Assembly: GCA_016124585.1 (NCBI GenBank)
Contig: WGNL01000004.1
Span: 420,930-484,929, forward strand
Length of the DNA: 64,000 nt
Origin: Bacteroidota bacterium
GTDB taxonomy: Bacteria > Bacteroidota > Bacteroidia > Chitinophagales > Saprospiraceae
Direction: 5' to 3'
The position numbers and the translations under genes were made by a program. The notes under the pieces were generated by a model. It had not been told where the DNA came from, did no database searches, and worked only from the letters and a program-made list of their open reading frames with translations. The first letter of the stretch is position 1. The number at the start of each line of letters is the position of its first letter. Positions 16,034 through 25,141 of this stretch are shown here, piece after piece.

Positions 16034-16504
16034 ATGAAAAACCGAGCTATCATTTGCCTAATTTATTTATCCACATTGTCTGTTTTGTCCTTCGGACAAC
16101 AAACAACATTGTCAGAACCCCGGACTCCTGATGCCACACAACTACTGGAAATCCAACGTGGAGAATTGGAGTTTTTCAAGACAATTGTGTATCGCTTTGA
16201 AGTGGCCTGGGAAGAGTCTGATGTTCAAAGCATGGTAGATTTGCGAAAGGGACTAATGAAGCTGATGGCCAACGAAATTGGGCAACTCAAAGGAAAAAAC
16301 AACCCGACTAAAGCAATTGAAAATCGACTTGAAAAAGAAATAGCTTGTTTGAATTCCATGGAGATTACGCCAATTGCTGAGGGCGACGATGCCTTGGGTA
16401 AGCATGCAGAAAAGGCAAAGGCCGTTTTCAATGATTTTATAAAATTGTTGGAGGAAGATTTTACCGAACAGGCGAATGCACTCCGACTACAAAAAAATCA
16501 ATAA
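16034..16504 (+). CDS. Small exported protein of unknown function
   Basis: About 156 residues with a signal peptide (AIICLIYLSTLSVLSFGQ), then a mostly helical, Glu/Lys-rich domain with heptad-like spacing (LLEIQRGELEFFKTIVYRFE). No Cys pair or catalytic motif. I do not recognise the family; helical periplasmic proteins of this size are common in the phylum. The start is placed at MKNR (16034); an ATG three codons earlier is equally possible. It shares a frame with folC downstream, separated by its TAA and 15 or so codons. Confidence 0.6.
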   Translation: MKNRAIICLIYLSTLSVLSFGQQTTLSEPRTPDATQLLEIQRGELEFFKTIVYRFEVAWEESDVQSMVDLRKGLMKLMANEIGQLKGKNNPTKAIENRLEKEIACLNSMEITPIAEGDDALGKHAEKAKAVFNDFIKLLEEDFTEQANALRLQKNQ

Positions 16505-16579
16505 CCTCTACCCCATTCAATTATTCTCACTATCAAAACTTACCGGCAGGCACTTGATTACTTATTTTCCCAACTCCCA

Positions 16580-17836
16580 ATGTTCCAACGCATTGGCCCT
16601 GCGGCTTTCAAAAAAGATTTGAGTAACACCTTGGCCTTATGTGAACATTTAGGCCAGCCACAGTTGAAATTTCCTTCCATTCATGTTGCGGGAACAAATG
16701 GTAAAGGTTCAACAGCGCACATGCTTTCTGCCATATTTACAGCAGCAGGTTTTAGAACTGGTCTTTACACTTCGCCTCATTACCGAGATTTTAGGGAACG
16801 AGTTAAAATCAACGGGGAACTGATTTCTAAAAAGGATGTAGTCCGGTTTGTCAATGCCAATCAGACCTTTGCTGACGAACTCAAACCCTCTTTTTTCGAG
16901 TGGACTGTTGGGCTGGCTTTTGATTATTTTGCAAAGCAGCAAGTTGATATTGCCATCATTGAAACTGGCCTAGGTGGCCGACTTGATTCTACGAATGTTG
17001 TTAAACCATTGGTTAGTGTAATCACAAATATTGGTTATGACCACCAAAACATGCTGGGGGAAACGCTACCGCTAATTGCCGCGGAAAAAGCAGGTATTAT
17101 CAAGGCGGGTGTGCCAGTCGTTATTGGTGAAACGCATCCTGAAACTCAATGTGTTTTCATTGAAAAAGCAAAATCTCTGGGCTGTCCCATCTATTTTGCT
17201 GACCAAAATTATGAGACGCTGGCATCTAGCGAAACTACAACTTCCGTTTATTACGACATTCTACATCATGGCTTTTCCAAGTTTCAAAATATCGAATTAA
17301 ATCACCTAGGTGGGTATCAGCGTTCTAACTTGCGTACTGTCATGCAAACGATGGAAATCGTGGCTCCCTTGTTTGAACCATTGAAAAATAATGTAAATCT
17401 GGAGCGAGCAATTCGTAGGGGGCTGGCCAATTTGAAGCAGCTTTCTAACTTCATGGGAAGATGGGAGTTTATCAACCAAAAACCAAGGGTGCTCTGCGAT
17501 AGTGCGCACAATGAAGATGGGATTAGGCTTGTGGCAGAAGCACTTGCCAAAATTGATTTCGAACAACTTCATTTTGTATTTGGGACGGTGAATGATAAGT
17601 CACCCCAAAAAGTACTTGAGATGTTGCCCCAAAATGCACGTTACTATTTTGCGAAAGCCAATATTCCCCGCGGCTTGGACGCCGAATTGCTCATGCATCA
17701 AGCTGCAGAAGTTGGCCTAACGGGTAAAGCCTACAAATCAGTAAGATTTGCATTGGCAGCTGCTAAACGTGCGGCAAAGTCAAATGATTTAATATTTATT
17801 GGTGGAAGCATTTTTGTGGTGGCTGAGGTGATTTGA
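16580..17836 (+). CDS. folC: Folylpolyglutamate synthase / dihydrofolate synthase
   Basis: Mur-ligase-fold enzyme that adds glutamate to (dihydro)folates. Visible motifs: P-loop HVAGTNGKGSTAHML, IIETGLGGRLDSTNV, ITNIGYDHQNMLG and LCDSAHNEDG. Length 418 from this ATG. The family N-terminus normally has about 15 more residues before FQRIG, and the sequence does continue in frame as KTYRQALDYLFSQLP upstream, but without ATG, GTG or TTG down to the previous gene's stop. The true start is therefore probably a rare ATT (16520 or 16523) or ATC (16532); 16580 is the conservative choice. The 3' end carries the promoter of the next gene. Confidence 0.9.
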   Translation: MFQRIGPAAFKKDLSNTLALCEHLGQPQLKFPSIHVAGTNGKGSTAHMLSAIFTAAGFRTGLYTSPHYRDFRERVKINGELISKKDVVRFVNANQTFADELKPSFFEWTVGLAFDYFAKQQVDIAIIETGLGGRLDSTNVVKPLVSVITNIGYDHQNMLGETLPLIAAEKAGIIKAGVPVVIGETHPETQCVFIEKAKSLGCPIYFADQNYETLASSETTTSVYYDILHHGFSKFQNIELNHLGGYQRSNLRTVMQTMEIVAPLFEPLKNNVNLERAIRRGLANLKQLSNFMGRWEFINQKPRVLCDSAHNEDGIRLVAEALAKIDFEQLHFVFGTVNDKSPQKVLEMLPQNARYYFAKANIPRGLDAELLMHQAAEVGLTGKAYKSVRFALAAAKRAAKSNDLIFIGGSIFVVAEVI

Positions 17837-17897
17837 AATTAGCGGCAATCTTTGCGACAGAGCCTTATTCTTGGCTTTTTATACTGCTAGTTTACGC

Positions 17898-17905
17898 TAG
17901 TTTTG
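17898..17905 (+). promoter_or_regulatory. -7 box for the T9SS beta-propeller gene
   Basis: TAGTTTTG lies 30 bases before the ATG at 17935 and supports that start over a TTG at 17833 that would overlap folC. A TTG at 17871-17873 is 24 bases upstream, a rather long spacer. Confidence 0.4.
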
Positions 17906-17934
17906 TAATTGTTTTTGATACAAAACAATCCTGT

Positions 17935-20328
17935 ATGCTTCGTTTTTTTGGACTATTTGCTGCTTTTTTGCCTGCCATGTTATTTGCTCAGCAAAAAGAA
18001 TGCGTATTTGTAGATTGGTCTCACCATTATGGTGGCACCAAATCTGATGCTGCCAATGATGTGCAAAGCACTACTGACGGTGGGTTCATTGTCGCAGGAT
18101 ATTCACGATCTCTAGATGAAGATTTGACCGGCAATAAAGGTGCATCCGACTACTGGGTCGTAAAACTTGATTCATTAGGTGGCCTGCAATGGCAGCAAAA
18201 CTATGGTGGCTTGGACAACGATATCGCTACTGCAATTCTCCAAACTGATGATGGTGGCTATATCGTGGCAGGTGGTACTGTTTCTTTTGATGGGCAAGTT
18301 TCTGGGAACCATGGTGCAGAAGACGCTTGGGTCTTGCGACTGGATGATTTAGGGAATATTTTGTGGAAAAAAACTTACGGCGGTACTTTAAATGACCGCG
18401 CTGAAAGTATCCATCCCACTAGTGACGGAGGTTTTATCCTCTCAGGATATAGTCAATCTGACGATGGTGATTTGACAAGTAACCACGGAGAATTTGATTA
18501 TTGGATTTTCAAAATTGCTGCAAATGGGAATTTGGTTTGGCAAAAAAGTCTTGGAGGTGGTTTATCAGAATATGCATTTGATGCTATTGAGACAAGTGAT
18601 GGAGGTTTTTTAGCAGTTGGGTCATCCTTTTCAAACGATGGGGATGTATCAGGAAATCAAGGATTTTATGATTACTGGGTGGTGAAATTAACAGGGTCTG
18701 GCAGCCTCAGTTGGGCCAAGTCTTTTGGTGGGATTGGAGAAGAACGGGCCTACGCAGTGACATTGACAACAGGTGGTTTCTTGGTAGCGGGAACTTCCAA
18801 TTCAGTTACAGGCAATGTTTCCGGCAACAATGGCGGATATGATTATTGGGTGACTAAAATTTCTGACACAGGTGTTTTGTTATGGAGCAAGAACTTTGGC
18901 GGATCTGTTGAAGACAGGGCTCAGGGCATATTTGGAAAAGCCGATGGTGGCGCAATAGTCTGCGGACTTTCGGGTTCGTCAAATGCGGATGTGGGGGGGA
19001 ATTTTGGCAGCAAAGATGGGTGGCTGATAAATCTTGACGCAAATGGTCAGCTTCTGTGGGAGAAAAATTTTGGAGGTTCATTAGATGACAGGTTTTCTGC
19101 TGTGCTAAGCTTAAACAATGGCGGTTTTGCTTGTGCAGGGTTTGCTTCCTCCAATGACCATGATTTGGATGGAAACTATGGGGAACAAGACATGTGGGTC
19201 ATTCGTCTTTCACCAGATTCTATTCAAATCGACCTTGGACAAGATACGATTTTGTGTGCTGGGCAAGGTTTGATTCTAAATGCTGAACTGCCGAACGTCA
19301 GTTACCAATGGCCTGACGGTTCATCGCTTCCCATATTTTTAGTAAGCAGCCCTGGCGAGTATTGGGTTGAAATAGATAAACAAGGATGTAAAAGTCGAGA
19401 TTCTATTGTAGTTGATTATGTCTCGGAGACTCCTGTGAATATTGGAAATGACACTGTTTTGTGTGAAGGTGAAACACTTTTGCTCGACCCAGGAATTGCT
19501 GGCGCCAATATTTTATGGAAAAATGGTAGCACTGACCCCGAATTTCCAGTCAATCTTCCAGGAGAATATTGGGTAGAAGTGAGCAAAGATGGCTGTGAAT
19601 ACCGAGATACGATAAATGTGGACTTTACAACTGTGCCTTTTGAACTAGGGAAGGATTTAACGCTTTGCGCAGGCGAAACAAAAACCTTTGAAATATCCTT
19701 GAACAACGCAGTCTTTGAATGGCAAGATGGTTCAACTGCGCCAAGCTATGTTGCGGATACACCTGGCCTCGTTTGGGCAAAAGTTACCCAAGGTGGCTGC
19801 GTACGAGTTGATTCTGTTGAAATTTCCTACCAGATTGGGCCGCTTGACCCACTTCCGGACTACAGTTTTATTTGTGAGAATGAAGGTTTGTGGCTGAACG
19901 CTGAGTTTGATGGAGCAACATATCTTTGGCAAAATGGGTCAACCAATCACAACTTTAAAGCTGTTACTCCAGGAAATTACAGCGTACAAATTCAAGTAGG
20001 TGATTGTATTTTTGAAGATGAAGTAGAATTGAGGTCATGCGAGCTTTGTCTTTACATCCCCAATATATTTTCGCCAAATGGGGACGGCATTAACGACATT
20101 TTCACAGGATTCCCCGGGTGCGACATCAGTAATTACCATCAACAAGTATTTGACCGCTGGGGAGAAAAAGTATTTGAAAGTAATACAACTGGCATTGGCT
20201 GGGATGGAGAAAAGCATGGGAAAGCAGCCCAGCAAGGAGTTTATGCGTACAGGATTGAATTCGATTATTTGAATAATGGCGAACTTGAACACCAACTCAG
20301 GATAGGCACAGTCACATTATTTCGCTAA
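17935..20328 (+). CDS. Secreted seven-repeat protein with type B (gliding-motility CHU_C) C-terminal domain
   Basis: 797 residues: signal peptide (MLRFFGLFAAFLPAMLFAQ), seven repeats of about 55 residues each carrying DGGFIVAGYS and DYWVVKLD (a likely seven-bladed propeller), three Ig-like repeats beginning LGQDTILCAG and ending in GEYWVE, and the CHU_C domain (NIFSPNGDGINDIF to GVYAYRIEF) that directs T9SS export and attachment. Secreted surface protein, ligand unknown. An upstream TTG at 17833 gives a longer frame but lies before the -7 box and adds a non-signal N-terminus, so it was not chosen. Confidence 0.85.
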   Translation: MLRFFGLFAAFLPAMLFAQQKECVFVDWSHHYGGTKSDAANDVQSTTDGGFIVAGYSRSLDEDLTGNKGASDYWVVKLDSLGGLQWQQNYGGLDNDIATAILQTDDGGYIVAGGTVSFDGQVSGNHGAEDAWVLRLDDLGNILWKKTYGGTLNDRAESIHPTSDGGFILSGYSQSDDGDLTSNHGEFDYWIFKIAANGNLVWQKSLGGGLSEYAFDAIETSDGGFLAVGSSFSNDGDVSGNQGFYDYWVVKLTGSGSLSWAKSFGGIGEERAYAVTLTTGGFLVAGTSNSVTGNVSGNNGGYDYWVTKISDTGVLLWSKNFGGSVEDRAQGIFGKADGGAIVCGLSGSSNADVGGNFGSKDGWLINLDANGQLLWEKNFGGSLDDRFSAVLSLNNGGFACAGFASSNDHDLDGNYGEQDMWVIRLSPDSIQIDLGQDTILCAGQGLILNAELPNVSYQWPDGSSLPIFLVSSPGEYWVEIDKQGCKSRDSIVVDYVSETPVNIGNDTVLCEGETLLLDPGIAGANILWKNGSTDPEFPVNLPGEYWVEVSKDGCEYRDTINVDFTTVPFELGKDLTLCAGETKTFEISLNNAVFEWQDGSTAPSYVADTPGLVWAKVTQGGCVRVDSVEISYQIGPLDPLPDYSFICENEGLWLNAEFDGATYLWQNGSTNHNFKAVTPGNYSVQIQVGDCIFEDEVELRSCELCLYIPNIFSPNGDGINDIFTGFPGCDISNYHQQVFDRWGEKVFESNTTGIGWDGEKHGKAAQQGVYAYRIEFDYLNNGELEHQLRIGTVTLFR

Positions 20329-20344
20329 GAAATTGTGTAATACG

Positions 20345-20381
20345 AAAAAAGGCACCCGTATTTATTACAGGTGCCTTTTTT
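20345..20381. terminator. Bidirectional terminator
   Basis: AAAAAAGGCACC (20345-20356) pairs perfectly with GGTGCCTTTTTT (20370-20381) around 13 bases, between the convergent T9SS and YceI genes. Confidence 0.85.
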
Positions 20382-20399
20382 GTTATTCAACTATCAAAA

Positions 20400-21008
20400 T
20401 TACCTTACAGCAGTCAATTTGAATTTCAGGTCAAATTCATCGTAGATAGTCTTGTCTCCAAGGCCATCGAAAAAGCTGCCAGAGCCATAACGTACATCAA
20501 AATCAGTACGATCGATTTTGATGTCACCAGTAGCGACGATTTTACCACCTTCTGCTTCATTTAGCAGGGCGTCAAATTTCACTTCTTTAGTAGTCGATTT
20601 AATGGTAAGGTTTCCAGTCACTTTGTATTCGCCTGGTTTTCCTTTGGGTGCTACTTTTGTAATGACAAACTTCGCAGTCGGAAAACTGGCTGTGCCAAAA
20701 AAGTCATCAGATTTCAAGTGACCTTCCAATTTGCCGGCCATGTCACCTTGAAGGTCAAGACATTTGATGGAAGTCATGTCAATTTCAAAAGAGCCTCCTG
20801 AAAAAAAGCCTTTGTCATCGTAATTAAGTACACCTGATTTGATGTTTACAACTCCGTTGTGTTGGCCAGTAACTTTGTAACCAGTCCACTGAACATTGCT
20901 ATTCAAAGTGTCAACCTTGAGCGACGCACCTGGTTTAACTGTAAACGCTAACCCTGCAAAAGCGATGAACGCCAATAAAACAGCGGAAAATGAAGTGAAT
21001 TTTTTCAT
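20400..21008 (-). CDS. YceI-family periplasmic lipid-binding protein
   Basis: 202 residues with a signal peptide (VLLAFIAFAGLAFTV) and the YceI lipocalin-like barrel: LNSNVQWTGYKVTGQHNG, GHLKSDDFFGTASFPTAKF, VTGNLTIKSTTKEV, KIDRTDFDVRYGSGSFFDGL. Family members bind polyisoprenoids or amphiphilic lipids in the periplasm. A MarR-type gene lies 108 bases upstream on the same strand, a frequent pairing. An inverted repeat in the gap (21044-21055) could be its operator. Confidence 0.92.
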   Translation of the reverse strand: MKKFTSFSAVLLAFIAFAGLAFTVKPGASLKVDTLNSNVQWTGYKVTGQHNGVVNIKSGVLNYDDKGFFSGGSFEIDMTSIKCLDLQGDMAGKLEGHLKSDDFFGTASFPTAKFVITKVAPKGKPGEYKVTGNLTIKSTTKEVKFDALLNEAEGGKIVATGDIKIDRTDFDVRYGSGSFFDGLGDKTIYDEFDLKFKLTAVR

Positions 21009-21043
21009 AAAATTTAGCTTGTTAAAATGGTGAAAGAATTTCT

Positions 21044-21055
21044 GTGTAGGTACAC
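21044..21055. promoter_or_regulatory. Short inverted repeat upstream of the YceI gene
   Basis: GTGTA-N2-TACAC, in the 108-base gap between the MarR and YceI genes. Size and place suit a MarR-type operator, but no second copy stands before the marR-like gene, so the call is tentative. Confidence 0.25.
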
Positions 21056-21116
21056 GGGTTCCTTAACGCTTTCGAAATACGATGGTTGATTCTTGATTCT
21101 TAAGAAAATCTTAAAA

Positions 21117-21569
21117 TCAGCCTCTCATTTTGTCTAGTAAATCATTAAGTTGGATAACTTCCTCATTAGAAAGATTTTGTGAAATCTTTCCAGCAAATTC
21201 ATCCATTTCTTTAGAGGCTTTTTCTAAGATGGAAAGTCCTTCCTCTGTAATAATTACTTCTGCGCGGCGGTTATCTTCGCTGCACTTTGCTTTTTGCACC
21301 AATTTTTTAGAGATAAGTTTATCCACCAATCGTGAGGCATTGGATGTTTTGTCAATCATCCGTTCAGTCAGTTCTTTAATACTCCCGGGGTTTGGGTACA
21401 TTCCTCTCAAAATTCTGAGAATATTAAATTGATGTACTGAAATTCCAAATGGCTTCAATTCTTTGGCTGACGAGTAGGAAAGCCAAGAACTTGTAAACAG
21501 AATATTCACGTGGGCTTTCACATACGGATTTGAAAAACTCTTCTGCTTAATTTCATCTTCAATTTTCAT
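21117..21569 (-). CDS. MarR-family transcriptional regulator
   Basis: 150 residues with the MarR winged helix-turn-helix: FGISVHQFNILRILRG, SIKELTERMIDKTSNASRLVDKL split over the recognition helices, and the wing CSEDNRRAEVIITEEGL. It is a small dimeric repressor. The conserved DxRR part of the wing is intact. Probably regulates itself and the downstream YceI gene. A -7 box stands 40 bases upstream. Confidence 0.92.
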   Translation of the reverse strand: MKIEDEIKQKSFSNPYVKAHVNILFTSSWLSYSSAKELKPFGISVHQFNILRILRGMYPNPGSIKELTERMIDKTSNASRLVDKLISKKLVQKAKCSEDNRRAEVIITEEGLSILEKASKEMDEFAGKISQNLSNEEVIQLNDLLDKMRG

Positions 21570-21608
21570 GCAACAGTATTAAATTTTAGTTTCAATAACA
21601 AACAGACA

Positions 21609-21635
21609 AAGTTAAAACCAACAAATTTTACAAGG
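21609..21635 (-). promoter_or_regulatory. Promoter of the MarR-type gene
   Basis: TAACTTTG (21609-21616) with a TTG (21633-21635) 16 bases upstream on the minus strand; the spacer is slightly short. Confidence 0.4.
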
Positions 21636-21769
21636 TGAATTTTGGACGAAAATGCTGAATTTGTTGGAAAATAAAGTCTTCTGGTACGAATTTTAGAAGA
21701 GTCAATTCGACTAGCAATAAAAATATTGACTAACCTTGCTTTTCATTACAGTGATTAGAATTTTCACAC

Positions 21770-22969
21770 ATGTTTTTTCCTAAACCAATACTTTCCTTTT
21801 GGATTTTGATTTTTATTGTATTCTACGCATACATCGGTTATGGAGTATTATTATTCTTGATTGTGAAAATCAAAAGAGTATTTGGCAGAAAAAACAATAT
21901 AGGTTTTCAAGACAGTGAACTCCCAAGCGTAGTTTTTATAGTTGCTGCCTATAATGAGGCAGATTATATTGAGGAAAAAATCAAGAATTGCTTACTTTTT
22001 GACTATCCATCTGATAAAATTGAATATTGGTTTGTTACCGATGGGTCAACTGACAGTACACCACGGTTGGTTGAGTCATACCCTACTCTACCTAGGCAAC
22101 AAGTCAGGCTGTTCCACAGCCCAGAACGGAGGGGTAAAATTGCTGCGGTTGAGCGCGTGATGGCATTTGTGAAAGCGCCAATTACCATTTTCACGGATGC
22201 AAATACTGATGTAAATCCCCAGGCAATTAAAAATATCATTCGACATTATGCCGACCCCAAAGTCGGTGCCGTTGCTGGAGAAAAACGCATTGCACTTGGC
22301 GAAACAGGAGATGCAAGCGGCGCTGGAGAAGGAATCTATTGGAAATACGAATCATTGCTAAAAAAATGGGATTCTGAGCTTTACTCAACTATCGGTGCAG
22401 CTGGTGAGCTGTTTTCCATCCAAACGAAACAATATCAACACGTCCCACCAGATACCCTTATTGAAGATTTTGTGATGACGATGGGCATTGCCATGCGAGG
22501 TTATAAAATTGTCTATGAACCAGATGCTTACGCAGTTGAATCATCAAGTGCTTCCATCGCAGAAGAGCTTAAGCGGAAAATTCGCATTGCTGCTGGGGCG
22601 CTTCAGGCGACTTGGCGACTTAGATCCTTGTTGAATCCTTTCAAGTATGGCTTACTTAGTTTTCAATACCTGTCTCACCGAGTCCTTCGTTGGACTCTAG
22701 CTCCCCTTGCCCTACCTATCATTTTTTTGTTGAATATTTTTCTAGCCCAAGAAGGCAACCTTACTTACAAGGTCTTGCTGATTTGTCAAATATGCTTCTA
22801 TTGCTTCGCAATTCTCGGCTACTTATTCGAACGTAAACAACTGAAAATCAAGGCTTTCTTTGTCCCTTACTACTTCTGTGTTATGAACTACGCCATGTAC
22901 AGGGGTTTTTTCCGTCTGCTCGCAGGCCGCCAATCTGTGGTTTGGGAAAAATCCAAGCGTGCTTCCTAG
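21770..22969 (+). CDS. Membrane glycosyltransferase, family 2
   Basis: 399 residues: one N-terminal membrane segment (SFWILIFIVFYAYIGYGVLL), a GT2 domain with FIVAAYNEADYIEEKI, the nucleotide-binding TDGSTDSTP, FTDANTDVNPQA and the acceptor-side PDTLIEDFVMTMG, then two to three C-terminal membrane segments. This is the layout of processive polysaccharide synthases such as PgaC and related chitin/hyaluronan-type enzymes. A QxxRW motif is not exact (AGALQATWRLR stands in its place). Product unknown. It stands alone, with no polysaccharide gene next to it. Confidence 0.85.
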   Translation: MFFPKPILSFWILIFIVFYAYIGYGVLLFLIVKIKRVFGRKNNIGFQDSELPSVVFIVAAYNEADYIEEKIKNCLLFDYPSDKIEYWFVTDGSTDSTPRLVESYPTLPRQQVRLFHSPERRGKIAAVERVMAFVKAPITIFTDANTDVNPQAIKNIIRHYADPKVGAVAGEKRIALGETGDASGAGEGIYWKYESLLKKWDSELYSTIGAAGELFSIQTKQYQHVPPDTLIEDFVMTMGIAMRGYKIVYEPDAYAVESSSASIAEELKRKIRIAAGALQATWRLRSLLNPFKYGLLSFQYLSHRVLRWTLAPLALPIIFLLNIFLAQEGNLTYKVLLICQICFYCFAILGYLFERKQLKIKAFFVPYYFCVMNYAMYRGFFRLLAGRQSVVWEKSKRAS

Positions 22970-23097
22970 CGCATACTCTTACCACCAATATTTTCAAAAA
23001 TTTCATTTGGCCCAATTGAATTTTCTTCTGTATTTTTAAATTTATTTGGTTGAGAAAATTATGAATGAGTAACATTTTTATCTAAATTTACATTTAT

Positions 23098-23129
23098 TTG
23101 GTTTAAATAACAAATTATACCTACCTTTG
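23098..23129 (+). promoter_or_regulatory. Promoter of the 237-residue hypothetical gene
   Basis: TTG (23098-23100), a 21-base spacer and TACCTTTG (23122-23129). Predicted start near 23136, leader about 29 bases. Confidence 0.55.
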
Positions 23130-23164
23130 AGGGTGTCAAATTTTTCATAAAACATTGATAGTCA

Positions 23165-23878
23165 ATGAAAAAACAGGCTTCCAACCGGAAACACAACTAC
23201 CCCGACGCAGACCTCCACCAACAGGTGCTTGAGCGCCTTCGTTATGCTCATCGTGACCTCGAACAATTCGAACAGTACAATTTCGGGGTGGAGCGCATGA
23301 AAAAACTGAAAGCGCTCGCCGACCGTTTCCGGGACTTACCAGATGACGATGAATTAGTTGGAGAGCAAATGATTCTCTCCGAAAAAAAATACAAAGCAAG
23401 CGACGACCTACAAGCCGCCATCCGCAGCTTGATGACAAGGGTTGCCTTAAAATTCAACAACAGAAGTGGGCGTTATCGCAAATTCGGAGCAGGTAAGTTA
23501 GGCGACATGACAGACGCCCAACTGATTTTTTGCGCAAGACGTGTGGTAAGGGTCGCTCGCCAGCAAATTGATTTTTTGGACGATGTTGGCGTAAGTGAAA
23601 AAGTGCTTGGAAGGATTTCGGATGCTTGCCAAATCTTCGAAAATGCCGTCAATCTTCAGCAAGATAAAGTTGCAGACCGGGACATTGGCGTTGAGCGAAG
23701 GGTAGATTTAGGTAATGAATTGTACGATGAGTTAGTAGTGCTCTGTAATATCGGTAAAGACATTTGGGACAAAAAAGACAACCAGAAATACGAGAACTAC
23801 TGTCTTTACGAAAGCAATAATGACCAAAAAATAGTTAGGAAGGAAAAATTGGCAAAATTCGCAGATTCGGAAGGATAA
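23165..23878 (+). CDS. Conserved-looking helical protein of unknown function
   Basis: 237 residues, soluble, no signal peptide, almost wholly helical and rich in Asp, Glu, Arg and Lys. Two halves are weakly similar: each carries a long helix with a Leu/Arg pattern (VLERLRYAHRDLEQFEQY near residue 22; VVRVARQQIDFLDDVGV near 128), suggesting a helical-bundle duplication. I do not recognise a family with confidence. It has its own promoter and a strong terminator, so it is a single-gene unit. The GC content and codon use look slightly higher in the first 200 bases than in the flanks. Confidence 0.7.
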   Translation: MKKQASNRKHNYPDADLHQQVLERLRYAHRDLEQFEQYNFGVERMKKLKALADRFRDLPDDDELVGEQMILSEKKYKASDDLQAAIRSLMTRVALKFNNRSGRYRKFGAGKLGDMTDAQLIFCARRVVRVARQQIDFLDDVGVSEKVLGRISDACQIFENAVNLQQDKVADRDIGVERRVDLGNELYDELVVLCNIGKDIWDKKDNQKYENYCLYESNNDQKIVRKEKLAKFADSEG

Positions 23879-23910
23879 GATTGGTGGCCTAGGCCACCAA
23901 TCTCTTTTTA
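23879..23910 (+). terminator. Terminator with a perfect 24-base palindrome
   Basis: GATTGGTGGCC-TA-GGCCACCAATC is fully symmetric (11-bp arms, 23879-23902) and is followed by TCTTTTTA. It begins right after the gene's stop codon. Confidence 0.75.
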
Positions 23911-23912
23911 TA

Positions 23913-25088
23913 CTAATTCAATAGCTCATAAATGCCAGCAATACCCTGACCACCGCCAACGCATGCTGTCACCATTCCATATTTTTGATTTCTCCGGCGC
24001 ATTTCGTTGAAAAGCTGAGTGGACAATTTAGCTCCCGTGCAACCAAGCGGGTGACCCAAGGCAATCGCACCACCATTAACATTCACGATTTCAGGATTCA
24101 AATGTGCTTCTTGAATGACGGCTAAAGCTTGAACGGCAAAGGCTTCATTCAATTCAATCTGTTGAATATCATCCAGTTTCAAACCACCCTGTTTCAATGC
24201 TTTTGGTATCGCTGCACAAGGCCCAATACCCATGTACAAGGGTTCAACGCCAGCTACGGCACATGATACCAACCTAGCAATTGGCGTCAAATTCAGTTGT
24301 TTGACCAAATCACCACTCATCACGAGCACAAAAGCTGCACCATCAGAAGTTTGAGAGGCATTTCCCGCCGTTACCACGCCCCCATTTTTAAAAGCTGGAC
24401 GAAGTTTAGCCAAGCCTTCCATGCTTGTGTCCGCCCTGACCCCTTCATCTGTTTCAACTACAAAACTGTGCTCCTGCCGTTTGTTGTTTTCTACAAAAAC
24501 ATCAGGTACAGAGACTGGAACAATTTCAGATTTGAACTTACCTTCAGCAATGGCAGCAGCGGCTTTTTGGTGGGATTTGACTGAAAACTCATCTGCCATT
24601 TCACGAGTGATGCCCCATTTGGCAGCCACGGCCTCAGCGGTGTTGCCCATGCCCGTCACATACTCTGGGGTAGAAATTGCCACTTCGTAACTTGGAGCCA
24701 ATTTGTAGCCTGTCATTGGAATCATGCTCATGCTTTCGGTGCCTCCGGCAATGTAGCATTGCCCCATACCCGCTCTGATTTTTGCAGTGGCGACGGATAT
24801 TGTTTCCAAGCCAGAGGCACAGTACCTGTTCACTGTCATGCCCGGCACGGAAATGCCCAATGCCCGGACTGAAATCTGGCGACCAATCTGCAAACCTTGC
24901 TCGCCCTCTGGATTTGCGCAGCCAACAATCAAATCGTCCACTAGCGCAGGGTCAAGTTCAGGGGTACTTGCCAATAAATATTGGATTACATCAACCGCCA
25001 AGTCGTCGCTTCGGTAGTTCCGAAAACCACCTTTTTTGGCTTTTCCAACTGCCGAACGGTAGGCTTTTACGATATATGCATCTTGCAT
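23913..25088 (-). CDS. fadA: Acetyl-CoA C-acyltransferase (thiolase)
   Basis: 391 residues. Acyl-enzyme Cys90 in VNRYCASGLETI, the ALGHPLGCTGAK box with the catalytic His, and VTACVGGGQGI with the second Cys. It performs the last step of beta-oxidation (3-ketoacyl-CoA + CoA to acetyl-CoA and a shorter acyl-CoA). It is downstream of the multifunctional hydratase/dehydrogenase gene by 53 bases and is surely co-transcribed. Whether it prefers long or short chains cannot be told. Confidence 0.95.
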   Translation of the reverse strand: MQDAYIVKAYRSAVGKAKKGGFRNYRSDDLAVDVIQYLLASTPELDPALVDDLIVGCANPEGEQGLQIGRQISVRALGISVPGMTVNRYCASGLETISVATAKIRAGMGQCYIAGGTESMSMIPMTGYKLAPSYEVAISTPEYVTGMGNTAEAVAAKWGITREMADEFSVKSHQKAAAAIAEGKFKSEIVPVSVPDVFVENNKRQEHSFVVETDEGVRADTSMEGLAKLRPAFKNGGVVTAGNASQTSDGAAFVLVMSGDLVKQLNLTPIARLVSCAVAGVEPLYMGIGPCAAIPKALKQGGLKLDDIQQIELNEAFAVQALAVIQEAHLNPEIVNVNGGAIALGHPLGCTGAKLSTQLFNEMRRRNQKYGMVTACVGGGQGIAGIYELLN

Positions 25089-25141
25089 TTTTAGATTTTT
25101 AGATTTTTGAAAAAAGGCCCTAAATCCTGATAATTAAGGAT

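Noticed and set aside
23879..23902. The 24-base palindrome as a recombination or attachment site.
   Set aside because: It is directly after a stop codon and is followed by a T-run, so terminator is simpler; no integrase is near.
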